64,000 nt of DNA from Aromatoleum toluclasticum ATCC 700605 (GTDB lineage: Bacteria; Pseudomonadota; Gammaproteobacteria; Burkholderiales; Rhodocyclaceae): assembly GCF_000378245.1 (NCBI RefSeq), contig NZ_KB899498.1, positions 124,001 to 188,000 on the forward strand, read 5' to 3'. A program made the position numbers and the translations under genes. Below are positions 25,483-33,115 of this stretch, in pieces. Below the pieces are notes generated by a model. It was not told where the DNA came from, did no database searches, and worked only from the letters and a program-made list of their open reading frames with translations. Every line of letters begins with the position of its first letter. Within the stretch, counting starts at the first letter, position 1.

Positions 25483-25542
25483 CGCTCGCCTGGCGCGCCG
25501 GCGCCACGCCACCAAGGCGCTCGGCCCCGGCAACGACCGCGA

Positions 25543-25790
25543 TCAGCGGCCGATCAGGCCGACCCGCTTCGCCTTGAAGATCGCCGCCGAAAGGTTGCGC
25601 ACGCGCAGCTTGAGGAAGAGGTTGTGCAGGTGCCACTTGACCGTGCCGACCGTGAGCCCGAGCCGGTCGGCGATCTCCTGGTTCGACAAGCCGCCGTCGA
25701 GTTAGCCGAGCAACTCCACCTCGCGCGGTGTCGGTGCGTCGAGCTCGAGCGGATGCGCGCCGGGCTCGGCTGCCTCCGGGCCAGGGATCG
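25543..25790 (-). pseudogene. LuxR/MalT-type regulator remnant with in-frame stop
   Basis: On the minus strand the C-terminal LuxR helix-turn-helix is obvious: LSNQEIADRLGLTVGTVKWH, then LHNLFLKLRVRNLSAAIFKA, ending RVGLIGR-stop at 25543. Just before it the frame reads TPREVELLG, then a TAA (25702-25704), then LDGGLSNQE. In intact relatives this stretch is continuous, as in the MalT-like gene at 51774-54530 (SRREQDILELVNRGLSNKQI). No ATPase or TPR part remains. It is a truncated, interrupted copy lying head-to-head with a truncated kinase. Confidence 0.8.
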
Positions 25791-25799
25791 GAGTGTCGG

Positions 25800-26249
25800 A
25801 TGCGCCGAATTCTGCCGGTCCTGGACGTCGCCTCGATCGTTCATTCGGATTACCGAACCGGGAATTTGCTGTACACCGAGCACGACAACCGGATCACGGC
25901 GCTGCTTGACTGGGAGCTGGGCCGCAACGGCGATCGTCGTCAGGACATCGCCTGGACGACGAGCCACGCGTTTGCGTCGCTCGGCGAGGACGGAAAGCAG
26001 ATGCTGGTATGCCGCCTGTTGCCCGAGGACGAGTTCTCCGAGCGCGCTTCCGCGCTCGGAATCGATCCGCGAAAGGTGTATCGGTACAGGGTGTACAACG
26101 CGTATTCGATCGCGGTGCTGACGCTGGGCACCGGCTATCGGATCGCGCGTAACGGCAAGACGCACCAGGACGTCCTGGCCGCCTGGCGGATGGGCATCGG
26201 CAGCATGCTGGTCGATGAAATGCGCATCCTGATCGATGAGGCACGCTGA
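25800..26249 (+). pseudogene. APH-fold kinase, N-terminally truncated copy
   Basis: 149 codons from an ATG, matching only the C-terminal part of the kinases at 35.9-40.3 kb. From residue 12 it reads SIVHSDYRTGNLLYTEHDNR, the catalytic loop with His14, Asp16 and Asn21, then LLDWELGRNGD with the metal-binding Asp, and ends like the others (GKTHQDVLAAW). About 245 N-terminal residues, including the nucleotide-binding lobe, are missing, so it cannot be a working kinase on its own. Its N-terminal sequence runs into the LuxR remnant. It is followed one base later by an apparently intact partner gene. Confidence 0.85.
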
Positions 26250-26250
26250 C

Positions 26251-26787
26251 ATGCAGATGCGCCCTGAAGTGCAGGTTCCGTCCATGATCAAGGCCCCGGC
26301 CCATACGGTGATTCCTGCCTTGCCGTCGTCCAACAAGCTCGCCGTCGAGCAGGCCAGCCTCGTCGTCGGCATGCTTTCGCTGATGGCGGCACAGTTGCCC
26401 GTCCAGTTCCGCTTCGACCGCGACGAATTGGCGCGCCTCGTGGAGACCGCGGCCGAGTTGGCGCGCATCGAGACGAGCGATACCGGCGCCCGCGCGGCGG
26501 TGGAGGCGCTCGAGAGCCGGCGGTTCGATGCGGAGGAGCTCGTGCAGCAGAGCCAGCGCGATCCGACCGAACTCCAGCAGGCCGTCCGCGACCTCCGGGC
26601 GCGCATGTGCGAGGTGGTCGACGCGTTCGCCGCAGGGGACGATGCAGACGGACGTCGGAAGGCGGAGAGCGTCGTTCTTTCGATGTCGCAGGCGCAGCTG
26701 CTGCGGGATCGCGCGCGGATGAAGCCGCAGGGCTGGGAGCCGGATCCTGCAGCCGTGCCGGACATCTCGGCACTCCTTGACAGTTAA
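26251..26787 (+). CDS. Small helical protein, paralogue of the kinase-partner at 38404-38961
   Basis: 178 residues, probably all-helical. It begins EVQVPSMIKAPAHTVIPALP and shares with the 38404 protein a common frame: the IQ/VPSMIKA start, LAVEQASLVVGMLSLMAAQLPVQFRFD versus MAQEQARLVIGMLNLLAQRLPLQFRYD, and an ending with W/GFEADPxxVPxIxxLL. Both genes lie directly behind an APH-fold kinase, here a truncated one. This gene looks intact even though its kinase is not, so it may serve one of the other kinases. The function is not known to me; a role as kinase subunit, by analogy to LvaB of the levulinate pathway, is inference. Confidence 0.75.
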   Translation: MQMRPEVQVPSMIKAPAHTVIPALPSSNKLAVEQASLVVGMLSLMAAQLPVQFRFDRDELARLVETAAELARIETSDTGARAAVEALESRRFDAEELVQQSQRDPTELQQAVRDLRARMCEVVDAFAAGDDADGRRKAESVVLSMSQAQLLRDRARMKPQGWEPDPAAVPDISALLDS

Positions 26788-26833
26788 GCGCTCCCCGTCG
26801 CGACTAAGCGAGGGCGAGCGTCCCGGTTGACAT

Positions 26834-26854
26834 CCCCCCCGAATAGGGGTGTTT
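26834..26854. promoter_or_regulatory. C-run/G-run element upstream of the AttH-like gene
   Basis: Seven C, then GAATA, then GGGGTGTTT. It is about 130 bases before the 26987 start. Similar elements with a C-run, a short YCGNN-like centre and G-run plus T/GTTT lie upstream of 37206, 41620 and 54867. Confidence 0.45.
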
Positions 26855-26986
26855 GTCGGTTGGTATGCCAGCGTATGTTAACTGCGCTCGGGAGGGGGAG
26901 CGATCCGCGGATCGACTCCACCGCATCATCCCGCGCGCACCGCAACTATCGCTGTGGTGACTCACTGCTTTCCATAAGGAGACAAG

Positions 26987-27898
26987 ATGAATCCCGACTA
27001 TCTGAAATTCGAAGGGCTGGTCCCGGGCGACGGCAATTACAACTGGAATCAGAGCTATTATTACCAGTTGTACGATCCGAAGACTAGGGTTGGGGCGCTG
27101 ATCCGTGTAGGCTTGCACGAGAATCACCGCGAGTCGAATACCTGGTTCATCTTCTTCAAGGACGGACTGCCGATCTTTAACCGGGTGAACATGAATTTGC
27201 CCTATACCTACGATCGCCCGGCCAATGGAATAAAGATCGCCGGCATGTACATCCATGCCGTCGAACCGCTGAAGAGGACGCGCATTCTGTTTTCGGGCAA
27301 GGACTTCTCGGTCGACCTGAGCTGGGAGGAATTGCACCCGCTGCAGGACGCGATTGCCATCGCGCGCGGCGACAAGGAATTTCCGCGCGAAATGGCGCAT
27401 ATCCATTTGGAAGGCACGTCGCGCGTGACTGGGCACGTCGTCCACCGTGGCGAGCGCACCGAGATCGACGGCAAGGGCTTCCGCGACATCGCGGCCGGGC
27501 CGCGCAACTGGGATCACCTGCAGCATTACCGCCTGGCCTGGCCGGTCTTCGAGGATGGGACGGCTTTCGCGGGTGTGCATTCGTTTTCGACGACCGGCGA
27601 AACCGCCTACATGCGCATGTACCACGACGGCAGCGCGTGGAGTCGCGTCACCGACATCAAGGAAAAGCAGTCCTACGCGGAGGACACTTTTTCTATCGCC
27701 TCGGCCCAGTGGTCGTGGACCGACGAAAAGAACCGCAGCTTCGAGATGACCTGCAAACCCCTGCTGCGTTTCTTTTTCTCGCTCGACACCTTCATTATGT
27801 GCGAGCAGATCATGGAATACCGTACCAACGATGGACGAATCGGATACGGGCTCTATGAAAACGGCTACCGGCTGCCCTGGAAGGGGATCGATGCCTGA
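26987..27898 (+). CDS. AttH/CrtC-like lipocalin-fold protein (DUF7064/7065-like)
   Basis: 303 residues, rich in aromatic residues and beta strands: YNWNQSYYYQLYDPKTRVGALIRVGLHENH, then DLSWEELHPLQ, TGHVVHRGERTEIDGKGFRDIAAGPRNW, and ending ENGYRLPWKG. The GKGFRD...GPRNWDH segment with its basic and aromatic residues resembles the second domain of the carotenoid 1,2-hydratase (CrtC)/AttH group. No signal peptide. Related proteins act on hydrophobic terpenoid or steroid-like compounds, but a function cannot be assigned. AAGGAGAC precedes the ATG; the gene stands alone between the kinase remnant and a MarR regulator. Confidence 0.65.
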   Translation: MNPDYLKFEGLVPGDGNYNWNQSYYYQLYDPKTRVGALIRVGLHENHRESNTWFIFFKDGLPIFNRVNMNLPYTYDRPANGIKIAGMYIHAVEPLKRTRILFSGKDFSVDLSWEELHPLQDAIAIARGDKEFPREMAHIHLEGTSRVTGHVVHRGERTEIDGKGFRDIAAGPRNWDHLQHYRLAWPVFEDGTAFAGVHSFSTTGETAYMRMYHDGSAWSRVTDIKEKQSYAEDTFSIASAQWSWTDEKNRSFEMTCKPLLRFFFSLDTFIMCEQIMEYRTNDGRIGYGLYENGYRLPWKGIDA

Positions 27899-28048
27899 GG
27901 CGTATCGGCCGGTGCGATCGCGGCGGTGCGGGCCGACACTTGAACCGGCGCACCGCCGCGTTGCTCCCCCGCGCTTCCTGTTGCCGCCCGCGGATGGCGG
28001 AAACCGTGGAAGCGTGGACGCCGAGTGTATTCTGACAATATCCTAGCG

Positions 28049-28067
28049 TATAATTTATTTAAATTAT
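28049..28067. promoter_or_regulatory. AT-rich palindrome with TATAAT upstream of the MarR gene
   Basis: TATAAT (28049-28054) overlaps an exact inverted repeat ATAATTT-ATTT-AAATTAT (28050-28067), about 95 bases before the MarR gene. It is the most AT-rich stretch in this part of the window and fits an autoregulated MarR promoter. Confidence 0.5.
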
Positions 28068-28161
28068 CCTCGGGCGGATCCTGATGTGTCCGCTCGACAC
28101 GGCCCGAAGTGTCCCCGGAACGCTTCGCGGCACGTGGGGACCAGCTACGTGAAGGACGGAC

Positions 28162-28713
28162 ATGGCTAGAGTGCAATCGGCAAGAGCGGCAAGGACAACC
28201 CCCGAGACGGCGCCGGCGAACAGCGCACGTGCGAGCAAAGGCTCGGCGGCCGACGCCGCGCAGCGGCGCGACATCAAGCTCGGCTACCTGATTCACGACG
28301 TCTCGCGGATGAGGCGCACGGTGTTCGACCAGCTCATGAAGCCGCTGGGGATCACTCGCGCGCAGTGGTGGGTGCTTGCCCATCTTTCGCGGCACGACGG
28401 CATGGCGCAGACCCAACTCGCGGACATGCTCGACGTCGGCAAGGCGAGCTTGGGCTCGGTGCTCGATCGGCTGGAGGCGACGGGTTTCATCGAACGCAGG
28501 CCGGACGCGGTCGACCGCCGCATGAAGCGGGTTTTCCTGACCCGCAGCTCGCTTCAGGTACTTGAACGATTGATCGATGTCGAGAGCGAGCTCAACGAGA
28601 AGATCCTTGGCGACCTCGGCGACACGGACCGCAACGAGCTGATCCGCATGCTGTCGTCGATCAAGATGTCGCTCTCGCGCATCAGCAACTCGCCCGCCGA
28701 CGCGGCGGAGTGA
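28162..28713 (+). CDS. MarR-family transcriptional regulator
   Basis: 183 residues. After a basic, alanine-rich N-terminal tail of about 38 residues comes the winged-helix core: GYLIHDVSRMRRTVFDQLM, ITRAQWWVLAHLSRHDGMAQTQLADMLDVGKASLGSVLDRLEATGFIERRPDAVDRRMKRVFLT. The DRR-type wing and the helix-turn-helix are textbook MarR. Such regulators usually repress a neighbouring operon and are released by an aromatic or CoA ligand. Possible targets are its own AT-rich promoter and nearby operons. It is convergent with the thiolase operon, with a hairpin terminator between. Confidence 0.93.
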   Translation: MARVQSARAARTTPETAPANSARASKGSAADAAQRRDIKLGYLIHDVSRMRRTVFDQLMKPLGITRAQWWVLAHLSRHDGMAQTQLADMLDVGKASLGSVLDRLEATGFIERRPDAVDRRMKRVFLTRSSLQVLERLIDVESELNEKILGDLGDTDRNELIRMLSSIKMSLSRISNSPADAAE

Positions 28714-28889
28714 CGCTGCCGCGACCAAGGCTTTCTCTATGCCGAGGCGCGCTGCTTTGGCGCGCCGTATGGTCGAGCGGCGACGGCATAGGGCGCGCGT
28801 TCCGCCAGCGCGCGACGCCGCTTTTCTTCTTTCCCGTGTGCAGGTTGATGCTTGTCGCCCGGCCCCCCGCAGGGGGCGGGCAACACGGC

Positions 28890-28920
28890 TTCCTCGGGTC
28901 CGGCAACCGGGCCCGAGGAA
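28890..28920. terminator. Strong hairpin between convergent MarR and thiolase genes
   Basis: TTCCTCGGGTCCGG (28890-28903) pairs with CCGGGCCCGAGGAA (28907-28920) over 14 positions with one G-T pair and a CAA loop. It lies between the two convergent genes, 5 bases from the thiolase stop, and probably acts in both directions. Confidence 0.7.
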
Positions 28921-28925
28921 CAGGG

Positions 28926-30134
28926 TCAGGCGCCGAGGCGTCCGATGATCGAGATCGCGCAGACGTTCTGGTGCGGATGCCCGCCGAGGTTCTGCGTCAT
29001 GCCGAGATCGGCCTTGGGCAACTGGCGTTCGCCGGCGCGCCCGAGCACCTGCAGATAGACCTCATACACCATCCGCAGCCCTGACGCGCCGATCGGATGG
29101 CCGAAGCACTTCAGGCCGCCGTCGATCTGGCACGGGATTGCGCCGGTGCGGTCGTAGCGCCCGTCCAGAATGTCGAACGGCGCACGCCCGGGCTCGCTGA
29201 AGCCGAGGTTCTCCATCAGCACAAGCTCCGTGATGGAGAAGCAGTCGTGGACCTCGAAGAGGTCGATCGACTTGCAGGGATCCTTGATCCGGGCTTCGGC
29301 GTAGGCGCGCGCGGACGCGATCTGGGCGGTCTTGATCGACGCGCCGTCCCAACTGTGGAACTGCGCCTCCTCGCCGTTAGATACCGCGAGCTGCAGCGCC
29401 TTGACGGTGATGATGTCCTGCTTGCCAAGCGATCGGGCGATTTCCGGCGTCGTCACGATCGCGCACGCCGCGCCATCGCTCACCCCGCAGCAGTCGTAGA
29501 GGCCGAGCGGGTCGGCGATCATCGGCGCCTTCAGCACGTCTTCGATCGAAATCCGGTTGCGTAGGTGCGCCTTCGGGTTGCGCGTGGCGTTGTCGTGACT
29601 CTTCACCGACACGTGCGCCATGGCCCGCTTCAGGTCCTCGGCGCCAATCCCGTACTTTGAACGATAAGCCGACGCGAGCTGGGCGAAGGCGCCGGGCGCC
29701 GAACCGTTCGGCTGCCACAGGTCGGTGACGGTGCCGCGCGTGCGCCCCGGCAAACCGCCGTAGCCGGTGTCCTTGAGCTTCTCGACGCCGAGCGCGAGCG
29801 CAATGTCGTAGGCTCCGGACGCGACGGCATAGACCGCACCCCGCAGCGCCTCGGTACCGGTCGCGCACGCATTCTCGACGCGCGATACGGCGATGTTCGG
29901 CAGCCGCAGCCCTTGCGCAAGCGGACCGGAAGTCTTGCCGACGTTGTTTTCCTCCAAGCAGACGCCGAGCCATGCCGCCTCGATCTGCGCCTTTTCGATG
30001 CCGGCGTCGGCCAGCGCTTCGGAAAAGGCCTCGAGCATCAGGTCTTCGGCGTTGTCCGACCAGCGTTCACCGAACTTCGAGCAGCCCATTCCCACGATCG
30101 CCACGCGATCACGAATTCCAGTCGCCATCTTCAT
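28926..30134 (-). CDS. SCP-x/SCP-2-type thiolase
   Basis: 402 residues. The acyl-accepting nucleophile is Cys90 in VENACATGTEAL; GLKCFGHPIGASG supplies the active-site His, and NLGGHPHQNVCAISIIG is the C-terminal loop with the second Cys. It is therefore likely an active thiolase. Thiolases of this branch often depend on a DUF35 zinc-ribbon/OB-fold partner, as BbsB does with BbsA in toluene degradation. The overlapping upstream gene carries a DUF35 domain. It would release acetyl-CoA or propionyl-CoA from a 3-oxoacyl-CoA. The start overlaps the upstream stop (ATGA). Confidence 0.92.
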   Translation of the reverse strand: MKMATGIRDRVAIVGMGCSKFGERWSDNAEDLMLEAFSEALADAGIEKAQIEAAWLGVCLEENNVGKTSGPLAQGLRLPNIAVSRVENACATGTEALRGAVYAVASGAYDIALALGVEKLKDTGYGGLPGRTRGTVTDLWQPNGSAPGAFAQLASAYRSKYGIGAEDLKRAMAHVSVKSHDNATRNPKAHLRNRISIEDVLKAPMIADPLGLYDCCGVSDGAACAIVTTPEIARSLGKQDIITVKALQLAVSNGEEAQFHSWDGASIKTAQIASARAYAEARIKDPCKSIDLFEVHDCFSITELVLMENLGFSEPGRAPFDILDGRYDRTGAIPCQIDGGLKCFGHPIGASGLRMVYEVYLQVLGRAGERQLPKADLGMTQNLGGHPHQNVCAISIIGRLGA

Positions 30135-31600
30135 GCCCCTTCCGCTTTGCGCATCGGCTTTGCCTTCCAGAAATACCGCCGGAATCCCCGGAGCGGGTCA
30201 AATTCCTTGATCCTGAACATCATCTGCAACGGGGTGCCGACGGTGAGCTCGTCGGGCTCTGCATCGGTGAACTCCATCAGCACCCGCGCCCTGCTGTCGA
30301 ACTCGACATGGCCGAACAGAAACGGCGGGCTCGGCCGGTAGGACAGCCAGTCGCATGTGTACGAGCGGATGCGCGCGGGCTCGTCGGCGAGCCGGTGCGG
30401 TTGCTGTGTGTCGATCGCACCGCATTCTGGGTTCACGCAGATCCGTGTACTCGGGAAATGCACGGTGCCACACTGTGTGCAGCGCCCGCCGACGAAGCCG
30501 TTGACCATCCTTTCGCCGCGCCAGGCGGCCGACAGGGCCGTCTTGTTGTCCATTTCGGCGCGCATGCCCCAGTCGAGCTCGAGTTGGCCGGTGAAGGACA
30601 GATACTTCAGGTAATTCGTCTCGTTGCGGCCACCGTCGAGCCAGCCGGGTGCTGTGGCCGGAACATGGCGCTCGGTCGTTTCGAGGACGAGCGCATCACA
30701 GCCGCTGCCGAACTGCACGACCAGCAGCTTCTGCCCGGGGCGGGCGCGGTCGAGTGCATGGGCGAGCATCAGTAGCGGGTGCGCGCAACCGGTGTCGCCG
30801 CACGCTTCGAACAGCGTGTCGACGACGGCCTCGGCGCGGATGCCGAGCTTCTTCGCCATCGCCTCGTTCACGCGCGGCAGCGCCGCGGGCATCACGAAAT
30901 GATCGATGTCCCCGGCCGCGCAGCCGGCCGCTTCGAGCGCCCGCGCGACCACGCCGGGCACGATCTTCGAGTAGCCCTCGTCGCGGATCCAGCGCTCTTC
31001 CCAGCCGTAATCCGAGGTGTGGCCGGTCTCGCGGAAGTGATCGACGAAATCGGCGGCGGCCGTCGCCGCACCTCGCAGCATGGCGATCGGCTCGCCGGGA
31101 CCGACGAGCACCGCGGCAGCGCCGTCGCCGGCGAGGAGCTCGCCGGTGCTCGCCGGTTTGGGAATGCGGCGCTCCGCCCCAATGATGAGCTCGGTGCGCG
31201 CCGCGGCCGAATTGAGCGCGCGTAGCAGCGCGCTGCTGCCGGCCCGCAGGCTGCCGCCGGCATCCAGCGTGCTGCAATCGTCAGAGAGCGCGAGCGCGGA
31301 CCCGACGACCGCCGCGTTGAGCCGCTCGGCGAATGGAAGCGTCGTCGACGCCAGCGTCAGCGCCGCCACGTGTTCCGGCTTCGCCCACGCCAACACCGCG
31401 CGGCCGGCCTGCACGGCCATCGTGATCGGGTCCTCGTCCCAGTTCGCCATCGTGCGGGTGCCGCGGGCAATGCCCTTGAGCGCCGGGGCCATCCAGCGAT
31501 GCCCGGCGGCGACCGCCGCCCGTTCGAGCCTCAGACGCGGGAGATAGACTCCGACGCCGAGAATGCCGGTCGTTCCGGCAGAGTTTGTTGAGTTACGCAT
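30131..31600 (-). CDS. KAS III/HMG-CoA-synthase-like domain fused to a DUF35 OB-fold
   Basis: 489 residues from the ATG at 31600, which overlaps the end of the OYE gene by 8 bases. Residues 1-330 have the thiolase-like fold (GILGVGVYLPRLRL, EDPITMAVQAGR, STGELLAGDGAAAVLVG). The nucleophilic Cys is missing: the aligned motif reads TLDAGGSLRAGSSAL (111-125) with Gly/Ser in its place. Residues from about 375 carry a zinc ribbon (CTQCGTVHFPSTRICVNPEC) and the DUF35 OB-fold. Cys-less thiolase-fold proteins with DUF35 partners, such as Ltp2-ChsH2, act as retro-aldolases in steroid side-chain removal. A condensing or scaffold role is the alternative. Confidence 0.88.
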   Translation of the reverse strand: MRNSTNSAGTTGILGVGVYLPRLRLERAAVAAGHRWMAPALKGIARGTRTMANWDEDPITMAVQAGRAVLAWAKPEHVAALTLASTTLPFAERLNAAVVGSALALSDDCSTLDAGGSLRAGSSALLRALNSAAARTELIIGAERRIPKPASTGELLAGDGAAAVLVGPGEPIAMLRGAATAAADFVDHFRETGHTSDYGWEERWIRDEGYSKIVPGVVARALEAAGCAAGDIDHFVMPAALPRVNEAMAKKLGIRAEAVVDTLFEACGDTGCAHPLLMLAHALDRARPGQKLLVVQFGSGCDALVLETTERHVPATAPGWLDGGRNETNYLKYLSFTGQLELDWGMRAEMDNKTALSAAWRGERMVNGFVGGRCTQCGTVHFPSTRICVNPECGAIDTQQPHRLADEPARIRSYTCDWLSYRPSPPFLFGHVEFDSRARVLMEFTDAEPDELTVGTPLQMMFRIKEFDPLRGFRRYFWKAKPMRKAEGA

Positions 31601-32693
31601 TGAAAGACGCCGCTCCTTGCCAGGTATCGGGGTGGGAAAGACGGTACTGCGGCGGGTAGGGCAGCTTGATGCCCAGCGCCTGCGCCGTGTGCAATGGCCA
31701 TTTCGAGTCGTACAACATCGCGCGGCCGACCGCCACGCAGTCGGCATCGCCCTTGGCGACGATGTCCTCGACGAGCCGAGGCTCGTATAGAAAACCGGGC
31801 ACGCGGGTAATGAGACCAGTCCGCTCCCGGACGGCACGCGCAAACGAGGCGAGATAGCCGGGCCGCGCGGGGATGCGTACCCCTTCGACGGCGGCGCCGG
31901 CCGAAACGCAGATGAACTCGACGTCCGCCGCTTTTAGGGCGTCGCACACGTCGAGGGTCTCGTCGAAGCTCATTCCCCCGGCGACCCAGTCGTGCGCGTT
32001 AATCCGCACGCCGAACGGCCTGCCGCGCGGCCAGGCTTCCCGCACCCGCGAGACGACCTCGAGCGGAAACCGCATTCGGTTCTCCAGCGGGCCGCCGTAT
32101 TCGTCCTGACGCCGGTTGCTGAGCGGCGACAGGAAGCTACCCAGCAGGTAGCCATGGGCAAGGTGAAGCTCGAGATAGTCGAAGCCCGCGCACACCGCCC
32201 GGCGCGTCGATGCGACGTAGGCGCTGGCGAGGCGTTCGAGATCCTCCGAATCGAGCGCGCGCGGCACGGCCCGCGCCTCCCCGAAAGCGAGCGCCGACGG
32301 CGCGACGATTTCCCAGCGCCCCTCATCCGCCGACAGCCCCTGTCCGCCATTCCACGGTGGACGGCACGATGCCTTGCGCCCGGCATGCGCGATCTGAATT
32401 CCGATCCGGATCGGACCAAGCTCCCGCAGGTACGCCAGCAGTTTGGTGAAGGCGGCTTCCTGCTCGTCAGTGTAGAGGCCCAGGCAACCGTGCGTGATCC
32501 GGCCTTCGGATGACACGGCGGTCGCCTCCAGCGTCAGCGCGGCAGCACCGCCGACCGCCAGCGATCCGTAGTGCTGGACGTGCCACGACTGAGGCATGCC
32601 GTCGCGGCCGCTGTACTGGCACATCGGCGCCACAAAGATGCGATTCGAAAGTTGCAGATCGCCAATCGAAAGAGGCGAGAAGAGCGCGCTCAT
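31593..32693 (-). CDS. Old yellow enzyme, YqjM-like NADPH:flavin oxidoreductase
   Basis: 366 residues from the ATG at 32693; the longer ORF extends into the promoter. FSPLSIGDLQLSNRIFVAPMCQYSGRDG at the N-terminus has the Cys of the YqjM class, HAGRKAS and ELHLAHGYLLGSFLSPLSNRR are the FMN/substrate motifs, and DCVAVGRAMLYDSKWPLHTA closes the barrel. These enzymes reduce C=C bonds conjugated to a carbonyl, using NADPH and FMN. It is the first gene of the OYE-KAS III/DUF35-thiolase operon. The operator-like GCCATACGATACGGA lies 31 bases upstream. Confidence 0.93.
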   Translation of the reverse strand: MSALFSPLSIGDLQLSNRIFVAPMCQYSGRDGMPQSWHVQHYGSLAVGGAAALTLEATAVSSEGRITHGCLGLYTDEQEAAFTKLLAYLRELGPIRIGIQIAHAGRKASCRPPWNGGQGLSADEGRWEIVAPSALAFGEARAVPRALDSEDLERLASAYVASTRRAVCAGFDYLELHLAHGYLLGSFLSPLSNRRQDEYGGPLENRMRFPLEVVSRVREAWPRGRPFGVRINAHDWVAGGMSFDETLDVCDALKAADVEFICVSAGAAVEGVRIPARPGYLASFARAVRERTGLITRVPGFLYEPRLVEDIVAKGDADCVAVGRAMLYDSKWPLHTAQALGIKLPYPPQYRLSHPDTWQGAASFNA

Positions 32694-32723
32694 TGAAATG
32701 TGTTCCTGATGCGACAGTAACGA

Positions 32724-32738
32724 GCCATACGATACGGA
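32724..32738. promoter_or_regulatory. Operator candidate related to ACCATACGATATGGT
   Basis: GCCATACGATACGGA matches the palindrome before the MaoC operon (17251-17265) at 12 of 15 positions, including ten consecutive core bases. It lies 31 bases upstream of the OYE start, where a repressor would block transcription. Confidence 0.55.
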
Positions 32739-33115
32739 AAACATCCATGGATTGCAAGGCGGATTGTGATGGCTCGCGGGGGAGGGGCTGATCTGGGGGC
32801 GGCAAGCTGGATGTGCGCCAAGCTGGATGTGCGCCAAGCCCAGAATGTGGGCGCCCCTGGGCCGGTCATGCAGGAGAAGAACGCACCCGGTATCGAGGTG
32901 AGCTGCGACCCGCTGCAAGGAAATCGACTCAGAAGACTAGCGGTAGGCTTGCATACCGTCGGAATGGGTAATACGATGATGCAGCCGATCTGGTTGATTG
33001 CTGATGGCCATTGGTCGGCGCTGCGCCCGTTTCGTTGTCGTTCGCGGTGATCGCGCGCGAGCGATCGGCGCACGGCACCTGGCAGCTCGACTGACCCATT
33101 GATGAGGGAGAAACG
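32739..33115. other. Divergent intergenic region with a 16-bp tandem repeat
   Basis: Between the OYE operon (minus) and the SDR gene (plus). AGCTGGATGTGCGCCA occurs twice in tandem (32805-32820 and 32821-32836). A plus-strand ORF of 94 codons (32766-33050) runs through the repeat but has no recognisable homology, and I do not call it. Confidence 0.5.

Noticed and set aside
25554-26765. 403-codon minus-strand ORF over the kinase remnant
   Set aside because: Wrong frame for both remnants: the LuxR sequence is read in another minus-strand frame, and the kinase and partner are on the plus strand.
32766-33050. 94-codon plus-strand ORF in the OYE/SDR gap
   Set aside because: It spans the 16-bp tandem repeat and has no recognisable sequence or ribosome site.
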